Below, one piece after another: positions 6,314 through 12,377 of a DNA stretch of 24,526 nucleotides. Numbering within the stretch: position 1 is the stretch's first letter; each line of letters opens with the position of its first letter. Origin of the DNA: a virus; the IMG/VR virus record IMGVR_UViG_3300047310_000225, positions 1-24,526 of that record. One strand, given 5' to 3'. The notes under the pieces were generated by a model. That model saw nothing but the letters and a program-made list of their open reading frames with translations, was not told the origin of the DNA and searched no databases. Made by a program: the position numbers and the translations under genes.

Positions 6314-6401
6314 GCGCTCAGGCCGGTCGGGCTGCGCCTCCATGCTGAGGGGAGCGGTCCAGAGACAGGCCGAACCGGGCTGACGCCCACAGGAGTACGC
6401 T

Positions 6402-7493
6402 ATGAAGGCAGGAATACATTCCATCCAAGAGTTCGCCGCCGAAATCGCACGGCGCGCGGAGACAAAAAAGGACTTCATCGCCAACACCAAGAACGTCGAA
6501 ATGCAGCCGCTGGCCGAACCAACGGTCACGGTTGGCGACATGGAGTTCGGGGTGAACAAGATCGGTCACGCGCAGATCGCGGAGGTGACCAAAATCCCGA
6601 AGGCCTACTACGACAAGATGCTGGCGGAAGACCCCTCGCTGCTGGCCGACAACGTCAACACGTGGTTCCGCAAGAACGCCACCAAGCAACTGTTCCGCAC
6701 GCAGGATAGCAAGCTGCGCGCGGTGCGCTCCGACAAGTTCAGGACCGACATGGAGTACGAGGACATGGCCGCCAGTCTGCTGCCGGTCCTGCTCGACCTC
6801 GACGTCGATGTCATGTCCTGCCAAGTGACCGACACGCGCATGTACATCAAGTGCGTGGACAAGAAGGTCACGCGCGAACTGGCTGCCATCGGTGGCAAGT
6901 TCGGTGACGGCAAGCACAACATCGTGCGCTGCCTCTCACCGGCCATCACCATCAGCGACAGCGAAGTCGGCTACGGCGGAGCGAACGTGCTCACGGGCGT
7001 GTTCGACAGCTTCTGCTCGAACCTCGCCAGCTTCAGCGAGCGCAGCGTGCGGAAGTACCATGTCGGTGCAAGGCACGAACTGGTGAGCGAGGCGCACTAC
7101 ACGATGCTCACCGACGACACCAAGCGCAAGACGCAGATCGCGTCGATGGCGCAGCTTGTCGACGTGACGCGGGCGGCCTTCGACCGGGTCCAGTTCGACG
7201 CGCTGGCGTGCAAGATCGAGGGCACGCAGTCCGACAAGATCGAGAGTGACGATCTGGTCAAGGTGGTGTCGATGGCTGGCAAGCAGTTCGGCCTCAGCGA
7301 GGTCGAGGGCAAGTCGGTCCTGAAGGAACTGGCGAGCGGCGGAGACCTGTCGCGGTTCGGCCTCTACAACGCGATCACGGCCGCCTCGCAGTCGGTCGAG
7401 GACTACGACCGGGCGACCGATCTGGAACGCATCGGCGCGCAGGTGATCGAACTGGCACCCAGCCAGTGGCGGCAGATCGCACAGGCCGCCTAG
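6402..7493 (+). CDS. DUF932-family protein
   Basis: 363 residues. The phage/plasmid DUF932 family is shown by IPKAYYDKMLAEDPSLLADN (about 65-84), NTWFRK, the RTQDSKLRAVRSDKFRTDM segment (about 100-118), the LLPVLLDLDVDVMSCQVTDT region (about 126-145), then VGYGGANVLTGVFDSFCSN in the middle. The family is common on plasmids and phages and has no proven activity; roles near replication or defence evasion have been proposed. Length is typical. It is a single-gene unit between its own promoter and a strong terminator, divergent from the recombination operon. Its C-terminal half is helical and rich in Lys/Glu. Confidence 0.88.
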   Translation: MKAGIHSIQEFAAEIARRAETKKDFIANTKNVEMQPLAEPTVTVGDMEFGVNKIGHAQIAEVTKIPKAYYDKMLAEDPSLLADNVNTWFRKNATKQLFRTQDSKLRAVRSDKFRTDMEYEDMAASLLPVLLDLDVDVMSCQVTDTRMYIKCVDKKVTRELAAIGGKFGDGKHNIVRCLSPAITISDSEVGYGGANVLTGVFDSFCSNLASFSERSVRKYHVGARHELVSEAHYTMLTDDTKRKTQIASMAQLVDVTRAAFDRVQFDALACKIEGTQSDKIESDDLVKVVSMAGKQFGLSEVEGKSVLKELASGGDLSRFGLYNAITAASQSVEDYDRATDLERIGAQVIELAPSQWRQIAQAA

Positions 7494-7515
7494 TCGAGCG
7501 TAGGCCTGAACGAGG

Positions 7516-7545
7516 AAAGCCGGGGGTTTTGCCCCCGGCTTTTTT
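7516..7545 (+). terminator. Strong Rho-independent terminator
   Basis: GCCGGGGG (7519-7526), a 5-nt loop, CCCCCGGC (7532-7539), then six T. Flanking AAA pairs with TTT. It lies 25 bp after the DUF932 stop. On the minus strand only three T follow, so it is mainly a rightward terminator. Confidence 0.93.
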
Positions 7546-7608
7546 CATGGCACCCCGCACCGTTGTCTCTGGGGTGGGGAACACCGCCCTCTCCGACGAT
7601 GCGAGGTG

Positions 7609-7685
7609 CCCGGTGCCGTGGGTGTGGCGCTTTGTCGGTTGGGAGTGTTTGGGACTTCCTATGACTTGGCGACCACGGCACCGGG
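7609..7685. repeat. 13-bp perfect inverted repeat, 51-bp spacer
   Basis: CCCGGTGCCGTGG at 7609-7621 and CCACGGCACCGGG at 7673-7685. It lies in the 145-bp non-coding stretch between the DUF932 terminator and the end of the leftward secreted-protein gene. No T-tract follows either arm, so it is not a simple terminator. It could fold as a long stem in the 3' end of the leftward mRNA, be a small RNA, or be a protein-binding site. Confidence 0.65.
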
Positions 7686-7690
7686 TTAGG

Positions 7691-8473
7691 TTACGCCGCG
7701 CGGGGCGAAATGTCCCACGCAGATTTTGCCTTGCGAGTGCGGCGTGTCACCATACCGAAGGCAGCAAGCGCGCTGCCGAACAGCCAGATGGCACCCGGTA
7801 TCGGCGTGGTGTCGACAAGCTGCGGCGTGACCACGAGGTCATTGGATGCCGCCGTGCCGACGAAACCGCCGGGGTTCGGTCCCGACAGTTCCTCGAAGAA
7901 GCCGACGATCACGCTTCCGGCCGGAAGATTGGCACCGAACAGGAACTCGTTGAGCAGCGTCGAGCCACCGCCCTGACCATCGAGCGTGATGTTCGGAATG
8001 GTGATCTTGAAGCCCTCGTAGTTCCCGGTGAAGCCGGGGTCTTGCAGCGGCGTGCCGACAGACAAGTTCGCGAAGTTGTCGGTCGGTGAGTAGCTGCCCG
8101 CGTTCGGCAGACCCAGATAAGTCGCGATGCTCGCGCCGTCTGCGGCGTTGAGCAAAGCTGCGATCTTGAGCGCCAGCAACAGCGAGCCGCCGTTGTCGGT
8201 CAGTCCCGGCAGCACGAACGTCGGCAGGTTAATTTCATTGGTCGGCACGAACACGCCAATGGTCAGATTGCCGGTCGCTGGACCGGGCGCGATCTTCCAG
8301 CCGAAGCCAAGGTTTGACAGCGGCGTGAAGGTGCCGTTGTCATTCTGCGCGCAGCCACCGGATGTCCCGGTGCAGGAGTAGCTGATCAACGGGTCGAGCG
8401 GGTCGAAGGTGTCAGCTTGCGCGAACCCCACGCCCGCAAGCAGGGCAAGCCCCGCCAGTACAGTTCTTTTCAT
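7691..8473 (-). CDS. Secreted protein with PEP-CTERM-like sorting tail (moron)
   Basis: 260 residues from an ATG at 8473 with AAGGAGA upstream. A signal peptide is clear (MKRTVLAGLALLAGVGFAQA, cleavage after AQA). The mature part has few charges, is Gly/Asn/Thr-rich and beta-type, with one Cys pair near residues 34-41. The end reads TPIPGAIWLFGSALAAFG, then RRTRK. This is the layout of PEP-CTERM/VPLPxxxWLFGSAL tails: a short motif, one membrane helix, and an Arg cluster that exosortase systems recognise. It is the only leftward gene in a rightward region and has no virion-type neighbour, so it looks like a lysogenic-conversion gene or a recent acquisition. An extra 12 residues follow the Arg cluster. 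Confidence 0.8.
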   Translation of the reverse strand: MKRTVLAGLALLAGVGFAQADTFDPLDPLISYSCTGTSGGCAQNDNGTFTPLSNLGFGWKIAPGPATGNLTIGVFVPTNEINLPTFVLPGLTDNGGSLLLALKIAALLNAADGASIATYLGLPNAGSYSPTDNFANLSVGTPLQDPGFTGNYEGFKITIPNITLDGQGGGSTLLNEFLFGANLPAGSVIVGFFEELSGPNPGGFVGTAASNDLVVTPQLVDTTPIPGAIWLFGSALAAFGMVTRRTRKAKSAWDISPRAA

Positions 8474-8560
8474 GGTTTCTCCTTGCAAAGAGTGTAAGCC
8501 GGAGGTTATTGCACGGCGATGGTATCAGGGTCAAGCCCCCCTGCATAGCAGTCATGCAAT

Positions 8561-8576
8561 TAGCCCCTTGCTAATA
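8561..8576 (+). repeat. Repeated 16-mer upstream of a gene (copy 1)
   Basis: TAGCCCCTTGCTAATA occurs here and again at 9611-9626, both shortly before rightward genes. A related TAGCCCCATGCTTA lies at the terminase start. TTGCTA could serve as a -35 (8568-8573), but the matching -10 here is poor (TATTCA, 18 bases on). It may be an operator or promoter element. Confidence 0.6.
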
Positions 8577-8624
8577 TCGTTCGCACGTGCATATTCAATA
8601 CGTGGCCAACAGAAAGGACGACAG

Positions 8625-8849
8625 ATGAAGAAAGCGAAAAAGACCAACGTACAGGTGGTGAAGCAGATCATGGAGTACGGCAGCCCCATGAAGCAGGTCT
8701 GGATCATGGACGTGCTGTGCAAGGCCTCCAAGGCACAGGCCTTCGCCCCGGCCCCGGACTTCGGAGAGAACGCCTTCATCAACGGCGAGGCTTGGAAGGC
8801 GGCTGCGGTCGACATCTACAACGAACTCAAAGCGGCCGGGTACATCTGA
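8625..8849 (+). CDS. Small basic hypothetical phage protein
   Basis: 74 residues from an ATG at 8625 with AAAGGA 6 bases upstream; the longer frame has no better start. It begins with a Lys-rich segment (MKKAKKTNVQVVKQIM), then a helical part (WIMDVLCKASKAQAF) and a C-terminal INGEAWKAAAVDIYNELKAA helix. First gene of a rightward run in which each stop overlaps the next start. Function unknown. Confidence 0.8.
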   Translation: MKKAKKTNVQVVKQIMEYGSPMKQVWIMDVLCKASKAQAFAPAPDFGENAFINGEAWKAAAVDIYNELKAAGYI

Positions 8850-9010
8850 TGACAGGACCCGGAGAAACCCGATTGAAGCAGACGCTCAAGACGGTGCGCG
8901 CCTTGGGCGAGAACGACTTCGACGGGTGGGACATCGGTGCCGACGACTACGGCTCCGACCCCGACTACGACTTCCCGCAACGCGAACAGGAGGACGCTGA
9001 ATGTCTGTGA
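8849..9010 (+). CDS. Small acidic hypothetical protein, 53 aa
   Basis: ATG at 8849 overlaps the previous TGA (TGATG). The product has a short helix (LKQTLKTVRALGEN) followed by a very acidic, aromatic tail (Asp/Tyr/Gly-rich from about residue 22 on). Such DNA-like acidic tails are found in phage mimic proteins, but nothing more supports that here. The last 10 bp overlap the next gene, whose AGGAGG lies inside this one. Confidence 0.65.
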   Translation: MTGPGETRLKQTLKTVRALGENDFDGWDIGADDYGSDPDYDFPQREQEDAECL

Positions 9011-9237
9011 TCAAGGGCCGGATTTACGACTACCAGCCCGCCGGGTGGGAGCGGTTCGATCCGAAGAACGCCCCCAAAATCCCGCGCGGCACGCTGGTGC
9101 GGGTGATGAAGAAGTCGCCCTACGGCTGCCCCAAGCAAGGCACGATGGGGCACTACTTCCTCGAAACCCCCGACACCGGGGTGTTCATCGGGCTGGTCAG
9201 TGCCGCCAGCCTCCAACCCGAAAAGGTGACCGCATGA
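9001..9237 (+). CDS. Hypothetical phage protein, 78 aa
   Basis: ATG at 9001 with AGGAGG 7 bases upstream. The sequence looks like a small beta-barrel: VIKGRIYDYQP, IPRGTLVRVMKKSPYGC, MGHYFLETPDTGVFIGLV. No known family. It is coupled to the next gene by an ATGA overlap. Confidence 0.75.
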   Translation: MSVIKGRIYDYQPAGWERFDPKNAPKIPRGTLVRVMKKSPYGCPKQGTMGHYFLETPDTGVFIGLVSAASLQPEKVTA

Positions 9238-9431
9238 CAGAGACACCGCTGCAAGCATGGGCCGCCTTGGTGTGGCCGACGATGGACGACAACGAGAAGG
9301 CCGGGGTCCGCTTCGGCCTGTTCCCTGCGGGGCGCATGCAGGAGGCCGAGAAGGCCTTCGGCTGGACGCCGCGCGAACTGGCGGTCGCCCTGATGGACGA
9401 GGCCAAGAAGGACGGAGGCATGATCGCATGA
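9234..9431 (+). CDS. Hypothetical phage protein, 65 aa
   Basis: ATG at 9234 in an ATGA overlap; the product is helical (PLQAWAALVWPTMDDNEKAG, QEAEKAFGWTPRELAVALMD). A W-T-P-R-E-L segment could be part of a small helix-turn-helix-like fold, but this is weak. Flanked by overlapping genes on both sides. Function unknown. Confidence 0.7.
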   Translation: MTETPLQAWAALVWPTMDDNEKAGVRFGLFPAGRMQEAEKAFGWTPRELAVALMDEAKKDGGMIA

Positions 9432-9613
9432 CAAAGTTGGCAGTTGTCTTCCTGATAGGCCTGATGGCTGGCGCGGCGCTCGTCGCCGCGCAGCCAAGCG
9501 GCCGGTCTGACTTCATTTCGCAATGCCAGAAGGCGGGTGGGTCGCCGTATGGCTGCGGACAGGAGTGGGACAGGTTCGGCGGCGGTGTGCTTCTGGGTCG
9601 CTACCGCAAGTAG
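9428..9613 (+). CDS. Small secreted or membrane-anchored protein, 61 aa
   Basis: ATG at 9428 in an ATGA overlap. Residues 1-21 (MTKLAVVFLIGLMAGAALVA) are a hydrophobic signal or membrane anchor. The remaining 40 residues have two Cys about ten residues apart (SQCQKAGG and YGCGQEW) that could form a disulphide in the periplasm, and end in a basic GRYRK. There is no lipobox. The stop codon TAG is the first three bases of the repeated 16-mer at 9611-9626, so the gene end and the next promoter overlap. Confidence 0.7.
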   Translation: MTKLAVVFLIGLMAGAALVAAQPSGRSDFISQCQKAGGSPYGCGQEWDRFGGGVLLGRYRK

Positions 9614-9646
9614 CCCCTTGCTAATACCCTACGCAGTTGGTAGAAT
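9611..9646 (+). promoter_or_regulatory. Promoter built on the repeated 16-mer (copy 2)
   Basis: TAGCCCCTTGCTAATA at 9611-9626 is identical to 8561-8576. TTGCTA (9618-9623) is 17 bases before TAGAAT (9641-9646), a good sigma70 pair. The predicted start falls almost at the ATG at 9653, giving a very short or absent leader for the HD gene; no Shine-Dalgarno is seen. Confidence 0.65.
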
Positions 9647-9652
9647 AGGACG

Positions 9653-10168
9653 ATGAAAAAGAACCTCAGCAACATCCTGATCAACCGGGCACGCGACTTC
9701 GCCCGGTTGAAGCACGCCGACCAGAAGCGCGACTACACGGGCGCACCCTACTGGCTGCACACCGCACAGGTGGCGCGGCTGGTGTCGATGGCGACCGGCG
9801 ACCCCATCGTGATCGCGGCCGCCCACCTGCACGACATCCTCGAGGACACCGACGTCACCTACGGCCAACTGATCAACCAGTTCGGCACGGGCGTGGCTGA
9901 ACTGGTGCGGCAGGTCACCAACCCCTCGACCGACATCGACCGCGCCAAAAGATGGGCGCTCAACAGCGCGCACTTGGCGAAGGCCTCACCGGCCGCCATG
10001 ACCATCAAGCTGGCCGACATCATCGACAACACCTCGACCATCGAGTTCTACGACCCCGACTTCGCCAAGGTGTACTTGGCCGAGAAGCGCCCGCTGCTCG
10101 ACATCCTGAAGGCGGGCGACCCGACACTGTGGAAGATCGCACTCGAACAGATCACGGAGAACGCATGA
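9653..10168 (+). CDS. HD-domain (p)ppGpp hydrolase-like protein
   Basis: 171 residues. The fold is that of the SpoT/MESH1 hydrolase domain: ARDFARLKHADQKRDYTG, H36 in YWLHTAQVA, AAAHLHDILEDT (H60-D61 and E64-D65) and TIKLADIIDNTSTI (D122, N126). These match the metal-binding HD pair, the E-D pair and the late Asp/Asn of Mn-dependent alarmone hydrolases. There is no synthetase, TGS or ACT domain, so it is a stand-alone small hydrolase. By inference it removes (p)ppGpp (or a related nucleotide) during infection and keeps host growth and transcription favourable. All key residues are present. Other HD phosphohydrolase substrates cannot be ruled out. Confidence 0.85.
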   Translation: MKKNLSNILINRARDFARLKHADQKRDYTGAPYWLHTAQVARLVSMATGDPIVIAAAHLHDILEDTDVTYGQLINQFGTGVAELVRQVTNPSTDIDRAKRWALNSAHLAKASPAAMTIKLADIIDNTSTIEFYDPDFAKVYLAEKRPLLDILKAGDPTLWKIALEQITENA

Positions 10169-10213
10169 ACATAGACGCCTGACCTCTCGCCCAGAGGGCG
10201 GGGCACAGGCGAC

Positions 10214-10242
10214 GGGGCCGCTTCCTTGAACGGGGGCGGCCC
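10214..10242 (+). terminator. Hairpin after the HD gene, weak terminator
   Basis: GGGCCGC (10215-10221) pairs with GCGGCCC (10236-10242), followed only by TTCTGCT. It lies 46 bp after the HD stop. A weak Rho-independent terminator or an mRNA-stabilising stem. GCTAAATACGTTTGCA at 10247-10262, just past it, resembles other upstream motifs in this region. Confidence 0.45.
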
Positions 10243-10277
10243 TTCTGCTAAATACGTTTGCACAAGGAGACTGAAAC

Positions 10278-10505
10278 ATGGCGAAGAAGAAACCTATTCA
10301 CCCGCTGACGCGCTGGCGCTTCGAGAACGGCCGCATGTCGCTGGCCGCCTTGGGCAAGAAGGTGAAGGCCTCAGCGCCGCACCTGAGTGACATCGAGAAC
10401 CGCAGCAAGAACCCGTCCGTGGGGCTGCTCACCCGGCTGGCCGACACCACCAAGCTGTCGATGGAAACAATCGCCCATGCCACGGTCCAAGCCCCGCCTA
10501 CCTAA
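10278..10505 (+). CDS. Cro/CI-type helix-turn-helix regulator
   Basis: 75 residues from an ATG at 10278 with AAGGAG upstream. The DNA-binding domain runs about residues 10-65: TRWRFENG, SLAALGKKVKASAPHLSDIE (helix 2, turn, recognition helix 3), then NPSVGLLTRLADTTKLSMET. It has no dimerisation or peptidase domain, so it resembles a Cro-like or small antirepressor-type regulator. It overlaps the gcrA homologue downstream by 29 bp, so the two are expressed together. Its targets are not visible; the repeated 16-mers at 8561 and 9611 are candidates. Confidence 0.88.
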   Translation: MAKKKPIHPLTRWRFENGRMSLAALGKKVKASAPHLSDIENRSKNPSVGLLTRLADTTKLSMETIAHATVQAPPT

Positions 10506-10983
10506 GAAGGCTTGGACGCCAGAGGAGGACGCGATGATCGCCAAGTGGCTGCGCAAGCTGTCCACCGGGCTGATTGCTGACCGCCTTGGCCGCACCAAGA
10601 ACTCCGTGATCGGCCGCATCTGGCGGCTGAAGCTGTCGAGCCATCGGTCTTGGCAGCCCGCCAAGTGCCGACCGCGCCCGCAAAAGCCGCTCGCGTCCAA
10701 ACCGGAGGCCCCGCCCATGCCGCCACGCCGCAAGGAGAAATCCGCCCCGAAGCCGCCACAGGCACCGCCGCCCGAGGCGATCTGGAACGCGCTCGAGGGC
10801 ATCGCCCCGGTCACCTTCATGGACCTCGAAACAGAGCATTGCCGTTGGCCTGTGACGGGCGGCTTCTGCGGCTGCCAGAAGGACGACGACAGCAGCTACT
10901 GCTCGACCCACAGGGCGCTTGCCAGCCACCCGGCCGCGCCTTTAAGATTGCTGAACCCGCACCGGACTAGCCTCAGCACCTAG
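10477..10983 (+). CDS. gcrA: GcrA-family cell cycle regulator
   Basis: 168 residues from an ATG at 10477 inside the end of the HTH gene. Residues 13-55 (WTPEEDAMIAKWLRKLSTGL, IADRLGRTKNSVIGRIWRL) are the GcrA DNA-binding helix-turn-helix. A Pro/Lys-rich linker follows (about 56-103). Residues 120-145 carry the conserved end: EHCRWP, FCGCQ, YCSTH. In Caulobacter, GcrA binds sigma70 and activates promoters carrying methylated GANTC; the C-terminal part contacts sigma70. GcrA is essentially restricted to alphaproteobacteria and their phages, which supports the host call. Length is near that of chromosomal GcrA. The phage copy may redirect host RNA polymerase. I see no GANTC in this window, so its targets must lie elsewhere or differ. 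Confidence 0.92.
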   Translation: MPRSKPRLPKKAWTPEEDAMIAKWLRKLSTGLIADRLGRTKNSVIGRIWRLKLSSHRSWQPAKCRPRPQKPLASKPEAPPMPPRRKEKSAPKPPQAPPPEAIWNALEGIAPVTFMDLETEHCRWPVTGGFCGCQKDDDSSYCSTHRALASHPAAPLRLLNPHRTSLST

Positions 10984-11012
10984 CTTCATGCGTGGCTGTT
11001 GAGAGTAGGAAG

Positions 11013-11049
11013 CGCCCGCCCGTCCCGCTAACAACGGAGCGGGCGTTTT
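11013..11049 (+). terminator. Rho-independent terminator after gcrA
   Basis: CCCGCT (11024-11029) pairs with AGCGGG (11038-11043), with further pairing outside possible, then CGTTTTCTG. It lies between the converging gcrA homologue and the leftward gene at 11066. Confidence 0.7.
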
Positions 11050-11065
11050 CTGTTTGTCCATGCCC

Positions 11066-11317
11066 TCAGAGGGTGCCAGCCTCGCGCATGCGGGCCTCGA
11101 TGGCCGCGCGCTCGTCAGCAGACAGGGTTCTACCGGCTGAAGCTGGCCCCATCTTTGAACCTTTGAAGCCGCGCTGCCGTGTCATCATCTGGTGAGAAAG
11201 GCCGCGTATCAGCTTGGCGTCGAACTCGTTTGAGGTCACTTTCTTTCGGCTGAGTGGCCGCAGCTTGGCTGCCTCTCGCTTGATCGCAGCGAGTGTAGCG
11301 CGGGAAGTCTTGGTCAT
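11066..11317 (-). CDS. Small basic hypothetical protein near the parS region
   Basis: 83 residues from an ATG at 11317 with AAGGAGA upstream; the longer frame is not supported by a better site. It is strongly basic (TKTSRATLAAIKREAAKLRP, LSRKKVTSNEFDAKLIRGLS) with a helical end (SADERAAIEARMREAG). It is a single leftward gene transcribed away from the parS/DnaA-box intergenic region. A possible promoter is TTGACC (minus strand, about 11447-11452) with a poor -10. Charge and position suggest a DNA-binding protein, but no family is recognised. Confidence 0.65.
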   Translation of the reverse strand: MTKTSRATLAAIKREAAKLRPLSRKKVTSNEFDAKLIRGLSHQMMTRQRGFKGSKMGPASAGRTLSADERAAIEARMREAGTL

Positions 11318-11458
11318 CGAAAGTCTCCTTGCTGACTGACCGCGCGCACTGGCGCTGTGGGATGCGCGTGCGCGCTCCGAACTCCACCTGAACCGCGCGC
11401 AGCACCTATACCCACTCCGCAAGATAAAACTGCCTTAATGCCGTAGGTCAAGCCAGCC

Positions 11459-11520
11459 TGTGGATTGTCTATTGGTAGTGGCATCGTCAGCGATGCTGAC
11501 CTGCTTATCCACAGATTTAT
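11459..11520. other. Origin-like segment: DnaA box and hairpin
   Basis: A consensus DnaA box TTATCCACA lies at 11505-11513, and a weaker inverted CAATCCACA (minus strand) at 11459-11467. Between them GCATCG-TCAG-CGATGC (11481-11496) forms a hairpin, and TCAGC-GAT-GCTGA overlaps it. The segment directly precedes the parS palindrome and lies between divergent genes. Replication origin, segregation or regulatory use is inferred from content only. Confidence 0.45.
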
Positions 11521-11536
11521 TGTTTCACGTGAAACA
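11521..11536. promoter_or_regulatory. parS: parS site, perfect 16-bp palindrome
   Basis: TGTTTCACGTGAAACA is a perfect palindrome and matches the chromosomal ParB-binding parS consensus known from Bacillus, Caulobacter and many other bacteria. ParB loads at such sites and spreads by CTP-dependent clamping. One copy is seen; no parA or parB gene is in the window, so host ParB would have to act on it. It lies 36 bp before the ATG of the 11573 gene, so ParB binding could also repress that gene. Confidence 0.85.
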
Positions 11537-11550
11537 TTCACAAGCCGCCC

Positions 11551-11566
11551 GCTAATATGCTACGCA
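11551..11566 (+). promoter_or_regulatory. Upstream motif of the 11573 gene
   Basis: GCTAATATGCTACGCA resembles the stretch GCTAATACCCTACGCA at 9620-9635. It could hold an extended -10 (GCTAATAT). The ATG follows 6 bases after the motif with no Shine-Dalgarno, so the leader would be very short. Confidence 0.45.
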
Positions 11567-11572
11567 ACCAGA

Positions 11573-12106
11573 ATGAGCATCTTCTTCCCCGAGCGTTACG
11601 TGCGGCCCTATATCGTGCTCGACGAGGCGCAGATCGCGCTGGCCGAACACGCGCACCAGATGCGGCGCGCCAACGCCAGAAGGCACGGCTGGAAGGACGG
11701 CAACAACGGCAAGGTGACGGAGGCGCAGGAGCGGCGCGGGGTACAGGCCGAACTGGCGGCGCAGCAGTATTATCACATGGCGAAGTGGGACGACTTCCGC
11801 GACATCGCGGTGCCGGACGACGCGCCCGATCTGCTGGCGGGCGGCTATGCCATCGACGTCAAGAGCATCGTGAACCCCGACCACCGGCTGATCAGCTACA
11901 AGATCAAGGACAAGCGGGCATACTTGCAGGTGGACGCCTCGCGCAGTCCTGAGTTCTGGATCAATGGCTGGCTGTGGGGGCACGAACTGGCCGCCATCCC
12001 GTTACGAGAACTGCAACCCGGAAGGCCCTGTCACGCCGCAGATCAGGACACGCTGCGCGACCCGGCCGAATTGAGGAACATGATCTATGCCGCTGACAGT
12101 GCTTGA
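11573..12106 (+). CDS. PD-(D/E)XK nuclease-like phage protein
   Basis: 177 residues from an ATG at 11573; no clear ribosome site. The segment E58-x(n)-VPDDAPDLLAGGYAIDVKSI carries the D-x(n)-D-x-K spacing of PD-(D/E)XK nucleases (D84 or D87, then D95-x-K97), with an upstream acidic helix (EAQERRGVQAELAAQQYY) as the usual first helix. The rest alternates beta strands (HRLISYKIKDKRAYLQVD) and aromatic helices (FWINGWLWGHELAAIPL). A structure-specific or restriction-like nuclease is the best guess; activity is not proven. It is the first gene right of the parS region and overlaps the next gene by 20 bp. Confidence 0.6.
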   Translation: MSIFFPERYVRPYIVLDEAQIALAEHAHQMRRANARRHGWKDGNNGKVTEAQERRGVQAELAAQQYYHMAKWDDFRDIAVPDDAPDLLAGGYAIDVKSIVNPDHRLISYKIKDKRAYLQVDASRSPEFWINGWLWGHELAAIPLRELQPGRPCHAADQDTLRDPAELRNMIYAADSA

Positions 12107-12377
12107 CCGGAAACTCGACCGCATGGTGAAGCGGACCATCGACGGCATGGCCTTTTGGGCTGGCACAGGTCCCAAGGGCAAGGCCTGTGGAGACTGTGAA
12201 CATCTTCAGCCGCGCGGCAGTATTGGCTACGGCTGCAAGCAGTTCTCGCGTATGATGGACGGCTATCAGCCTGTGAATAATATCCCACGCAGCACGCCAA
12301 GCTGCAAATACTTCGAGGCGCGCCATACACCTGACAAGCAGCAACCATCCAACCCGGAGCGCACAGGTGCCGTATAA
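12087..12377 (+). CDS. Small Cys-rich phage protein
   Basis: 96 residues from an ATG at 12087, GAGGAA 8 bases upstream. A C-x2-C (C34, C37), C50 and C73 could hold one zinc: KACGDCEHLQ, YGCKQFSRMM, SCKYFEA. The tail is hydrophilic. It overlaps both neighbours. Similar small 'CGDC...C...C.yF' proteins are frequent in phages (recall), with no known function. Confidence 0.75.
   Translation: MPLTVLDRKLDRMVKRTIDGMAFWAGTGPKGKACGDCEHLQPRGSIGYGCKQFSRMMDGYQPVNNIPRSTPSCKYFEARHTPDKQQPSNPERTGAV

Noticed and set aside
8849-9010. DNA-mimic anti-restriction protein
   Set aside because: The tail is acidic, but length and motif do not match known mimics such as Ocr or ArdA.
10165-10182. Five-codon frame after the HD gene
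   Set aside because: An ATGA overlap is present but MNIDA is too short to call a gene.
11459-11467. Second DnaA box (CAATCCACA on the minus strand)
   Set aside because: Two bases differ from the TTWTNCACA consensus, so it is mentioned only as weak support.
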